This document shows positions 45,380 to 54,116 of a DNA stretch of 64,000 nucleotides, piece after piece. The position numbers and the translations under genes are program-made. Position 1 is the first letter of the stretch. Each line of letters begins with the position of its first letter. This DNA comes from Alphaproteobacteria bacterium (GTDB lineage: Bacteria; Pseudomonadota; Alphaproteobacteria; Micavibrionales; Micavibrionaceae), in the NCBI GenBank assembly GCA_030427385.1, contig JAUHWR010000001.1, positions 1,054,001 to 1,118,000 on the forward strand, in the 5' to 3' direction. The notes beneath the pieces were generated by a model. It did no database searches. It was not told the DNA's origin and saw nothing but the letters and a program-made list of their open reading frames with translations.

Positions 45380-45646
45380 TTAATCCAATGCGATAATTTC
45401 ATCTGCCAAAAATTGGGTAAATCCAATTAAGGCCGCTGTCATGCCGGGTAGGAACACGAATAAAGCCAGCATAATAGCAATAATTTTAGGAACGAACACA
45501 AGGGTGATTTCCTGAATTTGAGTCAATGCCTGTAACAGGGCAATTGACACACCAACCACCAAGCCCACAAGCATGACAGGCGCGCTGACCTCTATTGTGA
45601 CCAAAATAGCGCGGCGCGCAATATCGATGATTTCTTCTTCATTCAT
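45380..45646 (-). CDS. fliQ: Flagellar export-gate protein FliQ
   Basis: An 88-residue two-span membrane protein. The motif ALLQALTQIQEITLVFVPK is diagnostic of FliQ, which packs with FliP and FliR in the export gate. It lies between the unknown 91-residue ORF and fliR. Confidence 0.94.
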   Translation of the reverse strand: MNEEEIIDIARRAILVTIEVSAPVMLVGLVVGVSIALLQALTQIQEITLVFVPKIIAIMLALFVFLPGMTAALIGFTQFLADEIIALD

Positions 45647-45688
45647 TATCTAAATGATAACTGAATTAAACGAGTAAGACCAGCCAGT

Positions 45689-45964
45689 TTAAAATTGTGC
45701 CGTAGGCTGCGATTCAAACGCGCGACCGTACACACGATCATTTAAAATACCTACTGTGTTGATAAAATCATCCGCTTCTGGGCCACTGGCACCACATTTA
45801 TCCATAGCTTGACGAACCATTACACAAGCTATATACCATGCTTCAGAAGGATTTTCTGGTATATAACCTGGTTTGATTTCTCGATCAATTATACTATTAA
45901 CGAATTCTACAAACGCCTCTCTTGCATTTGGGTTCTTTATATCAGACCTTCTAATCATAGACAT
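45689..45964 (-). CDS. Unknown 91-residue protein embedded in the flagellar operon
   Basis: I set the start at ATG 45964 because the AAAAGGA ribosome site stands 8 bp before it; ATG 45973 overlaps the site. The protein is soluble and helical (FVEFVNSIIDREIKPGY, PSEAWYIACVMVRQAMDKCGA) with no signal peptide. It interrupts the usual fliE-fliQ order. I do not recognise a family. It might be an operon-inserted regulatory or chaperone-like factor. Confidence 0.6.
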   Translation of the reverse strand: MSMIRRSDIKNPNAREAFVEFVNSIIDREIKPGYIPENPSEAWYIACVMVRQAMDKCGASGPEADDFINTVGILNDRVYGRAFESQPTAQF

Positions 45965-46025
45965 AATACACATCCTTTTTTTATGAAATATTGCATAAAA
46001 AAAAAGTTATTGTAAATATATTTAG

Positions 46026-46355
46026 TTAAATCGGCATACGCATAATATCTTGATAAGCGGAGATCATACGATCACGTACGGCAACCGTAGTTTGCAATGT
46101 CATTTCAGCCGCAGAAACAGCCTGTATCAAATCGGGAAGTGTTGTTTCACCTGTTACCGCCTTGGCAGATTGAACCTCCCCAGCTTTTAGGGTATTTAAT
46201 GATTTTTCGGCGGCACTTTTGACCATACCCATAAAATCACCGCCGCCCCCAGAAGCTTTTCCGGTTTCATCGGAATCATCCCCCGCCACGCCTTTAATCT
46301 GGCTGGAGATATTCTGATAAGCTTTTGCAGCATTGAGTGAGTCGGCAATCGTCAT
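46026..46355 (-). CDS. fliE: Flagellar hook-basal body protein FliE
   Basis: A 109-residue FliE, the junction between the MS ring and the rod. A C-terminal block LQTTVAVRDRMISAYQDIMRMPI is diagnostic. The Gly-rich middle is unstructured. It is in flgB-flgC-fliE order. Confidence 0.94.
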   Translation of the reverse strand: MTIADSLNAAKAYQNISSQIKGVAGDDSDETGKASGGGGDFMGMVKSAAEKSLNTLKAGEVQSAKAVTGETTLPDLIQAVSAAEMTLQTTVAVRDRMISAYQDIMRMPI

Positions 46356-46386
46356 AATTTATTCCTTATCATCCCATTATAGCACA

Positions 46387-46803
46387 TTATGCCCGTAAGA
46401 TGTCTATCGTTCTTTGCATCATGGCACGGGATTGTTCGATCATCCCCAGATTTGCTTCATAGCTGCGCTGTGCCTCGCGGTAATCTGCCATTTCAATAAT
46501 CGCATTTACATTTGGCATACGCACATAGCCTTTTTCATCTGCGCCCGGGTGATCCGGCATGAATTTTACCGGAAAGGGTTTATTGGTTCTGTTATCAATT
46601 TTATCAACGCGCACCAGATCAATGCCGTAATGTTTATCCATTTCATTTTTAAATGTGATTTTTTTACGTTTATAGGGTTCTTCCCCCGGCGCGCCGGCGG
46701 CAGATTCGGCATTGGCAACATTTTCAGAAATCATACGAATACGCTCTGACTGAGCGCGCATGCCGTATGCTGAGGTGGTCATTGATCCAAAGAGATTATC
46801 CAT
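46387..46803 (-). CDS. flgC: Flagellar rod protein FlgC
   Basis: A 138-residue proximal-rod protein. The N-terminal SAYGMRAQSERIRMISENVANAESA (flagellar rod/hook N-motif) and C-terminal DYREAQRSYEANLGMIEQSRAMMQ are the paired coiled-coil ends typical of the rod family. 16 bp after flgB. Confidence 0.95.
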   Translation of the reverse strand: MDNLFGSMTTSAYGMRAQSERIRMISENVANAESAAGAPGEEPYKRKKITFKNEMDKHYGIDLVRVDKIDNRTNKPFPVKFMPDHPGADEKGYVRMPNVNAIIEMADYREAQRSYEANLGMIEQSRAMMQRTIDILRA

Positions 46804-46819
46804 GTGTCATTTTCCTTTC

Positions 46820-47233
46820 CTATTGCCCGCGTCCAAGTGCGGTGCGCATCATTGAAATATGTTTAGAATATAAATTGGTCATCATGTTGTAATCCATGGT
46901 GTTTTCACTGGCTTTAATAATTTCTTCCTCCAAGATTACCGCATTACCTGCCGGGGCAACCTCATAGGTTACTTTCCGCTTCATTTCCTTACCCTTATCA
47001 ATTTCGTTAGGGTCGGGCATGTGTCCGGATTGAGTGGTTTCCAGATGAACTTTCAAACGATCACCGCTGGTGATATCCTTTAAAAGAGTGTCAAAATCAA
47101 CTTCGCTGACATCTTTGGCACGATAGTTTGGCGTATCAGAATTGGCGATGTTTTGTGCCAATACTTTTTGACGGGTATCGAGATACCCCATTTTTGCCGA
47201 GATCGCTTTGAAAAGTGCTATATCCTGTGTCAT
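46820..47233 (-). CDS. flgB: Flagellar rod protein FlgB
   Basis: A 137-residue rod protein. I use ATG 47233 (MTQDIALFKAIS); the longer frame adds 27 residues of unlikely sequence. KVLAQNIANSDTPNYRAKDV is the FlgB hallmark. It heads the flgB-flgC-fliE-unknown-fliQ-fliR run and is divergent from the FlhB-tail gene. Confidence 0.93.
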   Translation of the reverse strand: MTQDIALFKAISAKMGYLDTRQKVLAQNIANSDTPNYRAKDVSEVDFDTLLKDITSGDRLKVHLETTQSGHMPDPNEIDKGKEMKRKVTYEVAPAGNAVILEEEIIKASENTMDYNMMTNLYSKHISMMRTALGRGQ

Positions 47234-47263
47234 GCTAAGATAAATGCAGAAAGTATGCCAAGT

Positions 47264-47650
47264 ATGAGCAAAAAAGACCCGCCGCCCTCTGATTATGGTG
47301 AATTGCCCGCACATTTGCGCGACGATCCCCTTAAGCCACTGAATATTAAGAAAAAATCACAACGTCTGACCGCTGTTGCTTTGGAAGATCGCACCAAAGA
47401 ACGTGATGTACCAAAAGTTATTGCCGCCGGACGGGGAAAAATTGCCGAGCAAATTCTTAAGCTCGCACAAGATAACGGCGTCCGCATCCGCGAGGATTCC
47501 ACCCTTGCGGAAATGTTGGCAACGATTGAAATCGACAGCCCGATTCCATCGGAAAGTTTTATGGCTGTCGCCGAGATTCTGTCCTACGTATATCGTGCCA
47601 ACGGTCAGCCTAATCCGTTCGATGCGGTTTTGGAGGATGAGGATCTATAA
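47264..47650 (+). CDS. FlhB C-terminal-domain-like protein (FhlX type)
   Basis: A ~128-residue protein equivalent to the cytoplasmic tail of FlhB without the membrane part. VPKVIAAGRGKIAEQILKLAQDNGVRI and SFMAVAEILSYVYR match FlhB_C. The NPTH autocleavage motif is not present. Start at ATG 47264 (ATG 47255 possible). Such stand-alone tails can substitute in part for FlhB; function here is inferred. Divergent from flgB. Confidence 0.8.
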   Translation: MSKKDPPPSDYGELPAHLRDDPLKPLNIKKKSQRLTAVALEDRTKERDVPKVIAAGRGKIAEQILKLAQDNGVRIREDSTLAEMLATIEIDSPIPSESFMAVAEILSYVYRANGQPNPFDAVLEDEDL

Positions 47651-47654
47651 AGAA

Positions 47655-47688
47655 CAACGCGCCTTCCTTTTTCAAAGAAAGCGCGTTG
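47655..47688. terminator. Hairpin between the FlhB-tail and barrel protein genes
   Basis: 8-bp stem CAACGCGC/GCGCGTTG with a further pairing CTTT/AAAG inside. There is no T-run on the plus strand; on the minus strand TTGTTCTTT follows. It separates convergent genes. Confidence 0.5.
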
Positions 47689-47714
47689 CCTACACGGAGG
47701 TGTGATCGTTATGC

Positions 47715-48326
47715 TTAGAAGTGGTAGCTTGCGCCCAGGCGGATATTATCCTCATCTGGGTTAAAGCCGCCTTCAGTGCCGTAAAAGACATGCGTATAGT
47801 CGACGCGGACGCCCACATTATCATAAGCCAGAATTTCAGTACCTGCGCCTAGTTCAAATCCGTGGAATGTTTCATCGCCAGATACGCCGCCCACAACCGT
47901 GTCATATTCAGATTGTTTGTAACCAACGATGGCATAAGGCGTCGTGTCAATAATGTAGTCATTATGAAGGAATTCAATCCCCGGACGGAAGCGTACGCCC
48001 CACTCGTTTTTCTTCTCTAGGCTGACGCCTCCGGTTGTATCCTTCGCATCAGACCAGCCATAGTATCCTTCTACCGCGCCTTTTAAAGCCATGCCTGTAC
48101 GATTGATTGTGGAATCTAATAAGGCATCTGCCTCAAAACCGGCATATAGACCGTAATCACCGCCGTTAGGCTCTACTTTAGCTCCGGGCGCATCCGAATC
48201 TGTCCAGCCATATCCGCCATATGCTCCGATATAAGGGGAGTAAGAATAATCTTGTTCCTGTGCCATGGCATTGTGGGAAACGCCTAATGTTAAGATTGTA
48301 CATGTTGTGAATAATAATTTTTTCAT
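47715..48326 (-). CDS. Outer-membrane beta-barrel protein
   Basis: A 203-residue protein with a signal peptide (AMAQ near residue 22) and a C-terminal Phe (GASYHF), the outer-membrane insertion signal. The alternating pattern (YIGAYGGYGW, GLYAGFEADAL, VRVDYTHVFY) suggests an eight-strand OmpA/OmpX/opacity-type barrel. No periplasmic domain. Not linked in function to the flagellar genes around it as far as can be seen. Confidence 0.85.
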   Translation of the reverse strand: MKKLLFTTCTILTLGVSHNAMAQEQDYSYSPYIGAYGGYGWTDSDAPGAKVEPNGGDYGLYAGFEADALLDSTINRTGMALKGAVEGYYGWSDAKDTTGGVSLEKKNEWGVRFRPGIEFLHNDYIIDTTPYAIVGYKQSEYDTVVGGVSGDETFHGFELGAGTEILAYDNVGVRVDYTHVFYGTEGGFNPDEDNIRLGASYHF

Positions 48327-48466
48327 TTGTCATCCTCTTCGGTTATTTGTGCATGCCTTTAATAAGAAAGGTGTCTTATAAACACTTATTCATTAGAAAA
48401 GTTTCATAAAAGAAAAAATATTTTAATTGATCGCTTTGCGTGAGTATTTGAGCTAATTTATTTTCC

Positions 48467-48757
48467 ATGGAACTTGAAAATATTTTACATACCTTCCTTG
48501 CTCTGATTTTTGTTGTTGCACTGATGGGAGTGATTGCCCTTATTGCCAAAAAACTGGGGCTAAATAACCCTAAGAATAGCAAGGGGCGACGCCTGCAAAT
48601 TGTGGAAACTTTGATGATTGATGCCAAGCGTAAAGTTGTGATTTTGCAATGCGATGATAAACAACACCTTGTCATTCTCTCTCAAAACGGCGAAACTGTT
48701 ATTGATCATGAGATTCAGGTACCCGATGAAATCAAAGATGTTAAACCGTTTGAATAA
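48467..48757 (+). CDS. fliO: Flagellar assembly protein FliO
   Basis: A 96-residue protein with one N-terminal transmembrane segment (about 9-27). RLQIVETLMIDAKRKVVILQCD and HLVILSQNGETVID match FliO, which helps FliP assemble. It overlaps fliP by about 30 bp. 140 bp upstream hold no recognised promoter. Confidence 0.85.
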   Translation: MELENILHTFLALIFVVALMGVIALIAKKLGLNNPKNSKGRRLQIVETLMIDAKRKVVILQCDDKQHLVILSQNGETVIDHEIQVPDEIKDVKPFE

Positions 48758-49481
48758 AGTCCTCCCCCTACTTTTTGTTTTTATACTCGCGGCGGGGCCT
48801 GCCTTTGCACAGGAAATATCGATTGATTTAGGTGACGCCTCTGAAAACGGAACCTTCAGCGGACGCATTATTCAAATTGTGGCGCTGTTAACGGTCCTTT
48901 CCCTTGCGCCCTCTATTTTGATTATGATGACATCCTTTACACGGATTGTGGTGGTGTTATCTTTTTTACGTACAGCCATCGGCATTCAGCAAACGCCGCC
49001 GAACACAGTCATGATCTCGCTCGCACTGTTTTTAACATTTTTTATTATGGCGCCGACCTTTCAAGCCGCTTATACACAAGGTATTGCGCCGCTGGTGAGT
49101 GAAGAAATTGATGAAATTGAGGCTTTTACCCGCACAGTTTCGCCGTTTAAAGAATTCATGATTAAGCATGTACGCCCGCAGGATTTAGATTTGTTCATGC
49201 AAATGAGCGAAACGGAAGAGCCGGAAAATATTATTGATACCCCGCTTCAAGTTTTGGTGCCTGCCTTTATGATTTCGGAATTACGGCGCGCATTTGAAAT
49301 TGGCTTTATGTTGTTCCTGCCATTTTTGATTATTGATATGGTCACGGCGTCTATTTTAATGTCAATGGGGATGATGATGTTACCGCCGGTGACCATCTCC
49401 CTCCCCTTTAAGATTATGTTCTTTGTGCTTGTCGATGGTTGGTATTTGATATCAGGATCGTTAGTGCAAAGTTACGGATGA
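48726..49481 (+). CDS. fliP: Flagellar export-gate protein FliP
   Basis: A ~251-residue protein with a cleavable signal peptide (FAQ near residue 29) and four transmembrane segments. MMTSFTRIVVVLSFLRTAIG and QTPPNTVMISLALFLTFFIM are diagnostic of FliP. I use ATG 48726 (MKSKMLN); ATG 48738 is also possible. The gene overlaps fliO. It is separated from fliQ/fliR, which lie on the other strand 3 kb away. Confidence 0.93.
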   Translation: MKSKMLNRLNKVLPLLFVFILAAGPAFAQEISIDLGDASENGTFSGRIIQIVALLTVLSLAPSILIMMTSFTRIVVVLSFLRTAIGIQQTPPNTVMISLALFLTFFIMAPTFQAAYTQGIAPLVSEEIDEIEAFTRTVSPFKEFMIKHVRPQDLDLFMQMSETEEPENIIDTPLQVLVPAFMISELRRAFEIGFMLFLPFLIIDMVTASILMSMGMMMLPPVTISLPFKIMFFVLVDGWYLISGSLVQSYG

Positions 49482-49503
49482 CGGGATTAAAGCTATCCTA
49501 TAA

Positions 49504-52452
49504 TTATTCTGCTTTATAACTATCGAGAAAATCAGAGAATATTTCTGTCTCGCCGACGCTTTTCATCAAGGTATTGCGATCTGCTAGCAGAGCATCTTGT
49601 CGGGGGCGTGTGATAACTTCGAATTGCTCGCCCTTATCTGTCATTTGCATCTGATCCAGATGGCGCTCCCGAATATTAATCAGGGTGGCGCGTTGATCTG
49701 ACAAATTGAGTGTGATGGCATAGTTTAAAAGAAGTTGGGCATCTTCTGCGGATAATTCTTTTTGGGAATCATAATCGGAGGTCAAAACCAATTGACGCAA
49801 AGCGGCAGCGGCCTCGTTCCAGCGCCCGGCGCGCCAAGCCAAATCCGCCTCCAGACGATATATATCACGTGATGGCGGCACCATATTTTCCAATAAATTC
49901 AATGCGCCCGTAACATCGCCGGTTTCTGATAAGGCGCGGGCTTTAAGTAAATCAAGGTCCGTTTTCTTTAATGCCTTTGATGGGAAATCCGCACGTGATA
50001 AAAGCACATCAGCCTTACCAAGAGTCATAAGCGCATCTTCGGCGCGGCGATCCATAATCTGTATGGCCGCCATCCGCAAAGCCGTATTGACCGCGTCCTC
50101 CCCCTTTAGGCGATAATCCAATTGGTAGGCAAGCAATTTAACCGCGCGCTCTAATAAGTCAGCATCAACAAGGCGCTCTGCCAGTCTTGCGACCAGACGA
50201 TCCCCTTTATCCCCCGGCGGTGTTAGCTCTCTAAATTCTTCATAGAGCATCGCCGCATCAAGCGGAGAGACGGTTTCCAATTTATCGGTTAAAAACAAAT
50301 TCTCATAAGTTTGCATCATGAGATTAGTTACATTGTCATTGAGGGCATTATTAGCCGAGAGGACAACTGTATCGCGCAGGGTTTTAAAACCATCGACATA
50401 CTTTTCGGCTTCTATCTCTGCCAATCCCAACTGGCGTAATACCTGAATTTCCAAGTCGTCACCGCGCCAGACAAAACGCAGATTTTCAAGACGGTTAACA
50501 GCATCTTTTTTCTCAATTGTATTATTATTACGCCCCAATGCCACCAATGATAATTCTGATTTGGTACGGTAGAGCGGATCTTCCTCTTGAGATAGCTTTG
50601 TCCATACGGAAATGGCTTCTTCTATTTCCCCGTTCTGACGTAAGATTTCACCCTTTAGATAGCGCACGCCATTCTTTTGTGAGTTTGTGAGCGTTTCTTT
50701 TTTCTCATCAAGAATTGCCAATAACCGATTTCCTGTATCAACATCACCATTGCGCAATGCGACCTCTACCAATTTAAGGATTAGCGGCGTGGATATACGA
50801 TCCGGATATGAAAATAGCGCAGAAAAATCATTGGGCAGCGTGTTGATTGCCTGCTGCCAATCGCCCAAATGTGCCAGCGCCGCAGATTTCCACAAATTAA
50901 TCTCAGGATATTTTTCCAAATCTTTTACAAACAGATCAGGCAAAGCCAAATCATATTGTCCGGCAAGAAAACTTGAAACGCCGCGCAAAGCAAGGAATGA
51001 GGCGCTCCGTTTTAATTGCGGCATAAAGTCCTGAGCGGTTAAGGCAAAACCTTTTGCCTCAACGCCGCGTCCATGTGCCAAATTAAGCTTTGCCATGGTC
51101 AGCAATCTTTCGGCTTGTCCTGCTTCGTTTTTACCACGGAGCGCGCCCAATAATATACGTTGGTTTTCTTCCAAAGCAGATTCGGGACCCATTTGCCATT
51201 CATTGAAATTAAATAAACGATTCTCTGACGGCGCGGCCTCGATAATGCTCGTTTGCTTTGCGGCGTTTTTTGAGATATCGGTCGCTTTTGTCAGAGCCAA
51301 GCCATCTTTACTTTTTAGTGTGACATCGGTTGATTTTACATCAACGGACAGGTCAGGATTTTTGATTAAAAAAGCAAATCCAACCGGACTTTTCAAGCTG
51401 GTAAAATCGATAAAATTATAATCCTGAATTGTATAAATTTCAGATGTATCAACAGCGATGGCCTTAATTTCATCCCCCGCTATAGGATCCTTAAAGCTTA
51501 TCAGTGCTTTCTCGCTTGGCGCGGGATAAACAATACTTCCCGAACGTATTGCGTCGGTCTTGATGTCTTTACGTTGCGGCGTTGCCGGAGCTATTTTATT
51601 TTCACGCTGCAGTGACCCAAAAATGATACGCCAGTATAAGCTGCCACCTTCACCGGTCAGATAAACGTGATCGGGAATTTTTATCTGCCATAAGGTTGCC
51701 GTATTGTTGGCAACCTTATATTGCTTCATGTCACCAAATTGCGCCGCATTCACGCCCTCAATGTGCGGCTGAATCGGTAAATCGACGCGGTTAATGACAA
51801 TCCATAAATATCCAAAACGTTCATAGGCGGCCATACGTACACCATCCGTTGATGATAATACAAAGGCATGCGGGTTATCATCACCTGCCGCCTTAACGGC
51901 TTTGCCTAAAATTGTTTGCGGCGGCGGTGCAAGCCCGATTGAAACAGGCTTTGGCGTTTTCTCTGAAGATGTTACGTCTTTCTTTTCCTCTTTTTTAGGA
52001 GGGGGGGCTTGCGTTTTTTTAGGTTCGGGTTCCGTCTTTACAGTTTCCTGTTCATCGCCCGCACTTGTTTCAACCTGCGGCGCGCTCTGATCGGATGGAT
52101 AAATATCCAAAACCAATTTATTGCCCAATTGCACATCACGTAAAATGTCATAGGAATTTAAAAAGACAAAAACTTGATCCGGACTTTTGATCTGAAATTC
52201 TTTAATTAATTCAGAATCAGCACCCTGAATTTGTTTTGTATTTAACGTCACGGACTTTGTAAATTTAAGATCGATACCGTCTTTTGTTTTTGAAATCTTA
52301 TAATCAGGCACATCGGCCTTTGCCCATTCAAGAACCAGCCTTTCATAGTCATCATGTTTGCCGAAACGAACGTCAACATTATCCGCTGCCATCCCAACGC
52401 TTGAGATACAACAACATAAAACCAGAAAAAACAGGTGTTTAAAGTGGGTCAT
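49504..52452 (-). CDS. Large exported TPR-rich protein of the motility cluster
   Basis: A 982-residue protein with a signal peptide (residues 1-22). An N-terminal beta-rich part is followed by a Pro/Lys/Glu-rich linker (about 120-172) and a further beta region. The second half is helical repeats (TPR-like: LFVKDLEKYPEINLWKSAAL, YLKGEILRQNGEIEEA, RYLDGERD-like segments). It is the last gene after the two MotB-like genes. TPR proteins with signal peptides often scaffold periplasmic machines; here a role in the flagellar motor or its envelope is inferred. I do not recognise a named family. Confidence 0.7.
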   Translation of the reverse strand: MTHFKHLFFLVLCCCISSVGMAADNVDVRFGKHDDYERLVLEWAKADVPDYKISKTKDGIDLKFTKSVTLNTKQIQGADSELIKEFQIKSPDQVFVFLNSYDILRDVQLGNKLVLDIYPSDQSAPQVETSAGDEQETVKTEPEPKKTQAPPPKKEEKKDVTSSEKTPKPVSIGLAPPPQTILGKAVKAAGDDNPHAFVLSSTDGVRMAAYERFGYLWIVINRVDLPIQPHIEGVNAAQFGDMKQYKVANNTATLWQIKIPDHVYLTGEGGSLYWRIIFGSLQRENKIAPATPQRKDIKTDAIRSGSIVYPAPSEKALISFKDPIAGDEIKAIAVDTSEIYTIQDYNFIDFTSLKSPVGFAFLIKNPDLSVDVKSTDVTLKSKDGLALTKATDISKNAAKQTSIIEAAPSENRLFNFNEWQMGPESALEENQRILLGALRGKNEAGQAERLLTMAKLNLAHGRGVEAKGFALTAQDFMPQLKRSASFLALRGVSSFLAGQYDLALPDLFVKDLEKYPEINLWKSAALAHLGDWQQAINTLPNDFSALFSYPDRISTPLILKLVEVALRNGDVDTGNRLLAILDEKKETLTNSQKNGVRYLKGEILRQNGEIEEAISVWTKLSQEEDPLYRTKSELSLVALGRNNNTIEKKDAVNRLENLRFVWRGDDLEIQVLRQLGLAEIEAEKYVDGFKTLRDTVVLSANNALNDNVTNLMMQTYENLFLTDKLETVSPLDAAMLYEEFRELTPPGDKGDRLVARLAERLVDADLLERAVKLLAYQLDYRLKGEDAVNTALRMAAIQIMDRRAEDALMTLGKADVLLSRADFPSKALKKTDLDLLKARALSETGDVTGALNLLENMVPPSRDIYRLEADLAWRAGRWNEAAAALRQLVLTSDYDSQKELSAEDAQLLLNYAITLNLSDQRATLINIRERHLDQMQMTDKGEQFEVITRPRQDALLADRNTLMKSVGETEIFSDFLDSYKAE

Positions 52453-52497
52453 ATTTAATTATAAGTATAGCCAGTCCTGTGACCCGCCACAACCAGA

Positions 52498-53319
52498 CTA
52501 TTCAAGTTTCAAAGTTTTTTCAATTGATCTGCTACCATCATCAATCATCACATGTATATCAACGCGTCTGGATTGACTTTGACGTTGCTTTTCGTCTTTT
52601 TCTGGATTTAAATCATTGAAATGTACGCTGCTTTCGCCGCGAATTATTACGGGTTGTTGATATCCCGTTTTCTTTAAAATTGCCGCAACGGCCCCTGCAC
52701 GATCCAAAGATAGTTCCCAGTTTGACGGATATTCGGAATTTGGATTTGTAATCGGCGCGGGATCACTATGCCCCACAATTTCAATTCTATTTCGGATGCG
52801 GGATAACGAATTGCCCAGCTTAAAAAGCTGGCGCGCGCCGCTTTCATTCATTTCGGATGATCCCGCATCAAATAGAGCCGCGCCCGAAAGAGACAATACC
52901 AAATGCCCATCCATTCTTTGAAACGACATTAAATCAGATGTTTGATCCATCAATTGTTTTTCGAGCAATGAATTTAAATAGTCCAAAGGCAGTGCGCGAT
53001 TAAAATTCACTTTTGCAACATCAATAGTATCATTTGGCCCGGCATCTTCGCGTGGCCCGTTATAGACATGGAATTCTTTTTGTAATGCCGCCATTACTTC
53101 GCTCCATGATTGCTCCTCAGGCTCGCTCATGGCATAAAGCAAAACAAAGAATGTTAACATCAATGCCATAATATCAGTAAATGAAACAAGCCAAGGAGGA
53201 ACACCATCCAAATCACCACGGCGGCGTCCATATAGATTACGGCGGCGTGTTGGCGGCGGCGTAGGTGCGGGTATTGTTGTTTGTGCTGTTTTATCTGATT
53301 TTGAAGAATTTTTATTCAT
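52498..53319 (-). CDS. MotB-like stator protein with the proton-binding Asp
   Basis: A ~273-residue protein; start at ATG 53319, overlapping the previous gene by 8 bp. The transmembrane helix PPWLVSFTDIMALMLTFFVL holds the Asp equivalent to MotB Asp32. The periplasmic OmpA-like domain shows DAGSSEMNESG, GHSDPAP, NWELSLDRA and RRVDIHVM, which bind peptidoglycan. No MotA is adjacent. A basic N-tail precedes the helix. Confidence 0.85.
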   Translation of the reverse strand: MNKNSSKSDKTAQTTIPAPTPPPTRRRNLYGRRRGDLDGVPPWLVSFTDIMALMLTFFVLLYAMSEPEEQSWSEVMAALQKEFHVYNGPREDAGPNDTIDVAKVNFNRALPLDYLNSLLEKQLMDQTSDLMSFQRMDGHLVLSLSGAALFDAGSSEMNESGARQLFKLGNSLSRIRNRIEIVGHSDPAPITNPNSEYPSNWELSLDRAGAVAAILKKTGYQQPVIIRGESSVHFNDLNPEKDEKQRQSQSRRVDIHVMIDDGSRSIEKTLKLE

Positions 53320-54058
53320 TAGCCGCGCCCCCCTGCTCCGGTTGTGCTGGAGGCAGCTCTGATAGCTCTTCATACGGTTTAAAAATCAAATCCAGCATAT
53401 TTTCACGGCCTTGTCGTAGCCCGATGCTCATAAAATGATCCGGTATTCCTGCCGTGCCCAAGCGGCGTGATAATTTTCCGATTTTATCGCGTGCGCTGCG
53501 AAATGCTTCGGGTTGTAATGATTTAAGGTCAATGGGGTCCGCTGTTGTTTTTAAGATCATATCAATGCGGTAACGTTGTCCATTATTCTCGGTTTGCAGC
53601 AAGGACACAAGCGTTGGTAAAAATGGCATTTCTTCGGACTCACCAATATCATCCAGATTTTGTCCCATTGCCAATATTGCTGTACTGAATTCGGCATAGG
53701 GGACTTCCACCATCATAATGCCGCGCTCTTTATTTTCTTTGATCTCGATTTGTGCGATGCGTCCGCGAAACAAATCTTTGATGCGATCGACCGTCGTTGT
53801 TTGCCCCTCCCCCTTGAATTCTTCTTCGGATTCAGAGGGACGCACGGATGGAAGGCGCTGTGCGATATTGGATGTTGCGCTGGAGAATGTATTTTGAAGG
53901 CTGCCTAAAATCGGGTCTGCTTTATTTTCCTCATATGAGGATAGCGCATTTAGAACGATAAAAAATGCCAGTAACATGATAAACATCGACAAGCCCAGAA
54001 GCTGAACTGACTTGGTGGATGATGACGATTCTATTCTGCGACGCCGATTATGCCTCAT
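53312..54058 (-). CDS. Second MotB-like protein lacking the proton-binding Asp
   Basis: A 248-residue protein with one N-terminal helix (GLSMFIMLLAFFIVLNALS). The position of MotB Asp32 is Ser. A degenerate OmpA-like fold follows, with SARDKIGKLSRRLGTAGIP replacing the usual ELSxxRA..V...L..GI. It is translationally coupled to the canonical MotB-like gene (ATG in its stop region). It may be a structural partner or a plug in a heteromeric stator, or act outside motility. Confidence 0.7.
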   Translation of the reverse strand: MRHNRRRRIESSSSTKSVQLLGLSMFIMLLAFFIVLNALSSYEENKADPILGSLQNTFSSATSNIAQRLPSVRPSESEEEFKGEGQTTTVDRIKDLFRGRIAQIEIKENKERGIMMVEVPYAEFSTAILAMGQNLDDIGESEEMPFLPTLVSLLQTENNGQRYRIDMILKTTADPIDLKSLQPEAFRSARDKIGKLSRRLGTAGIPDHFMSIGLRQGRENMLDLIFKPYEELSELPPAQPEQGGAANE

Positions 54059-54116
54059 AATAATAGTTTAAGGCATTTCCTTCATGAATGAAACTGTGTT
54101 TGAGTAACCGATAAAT

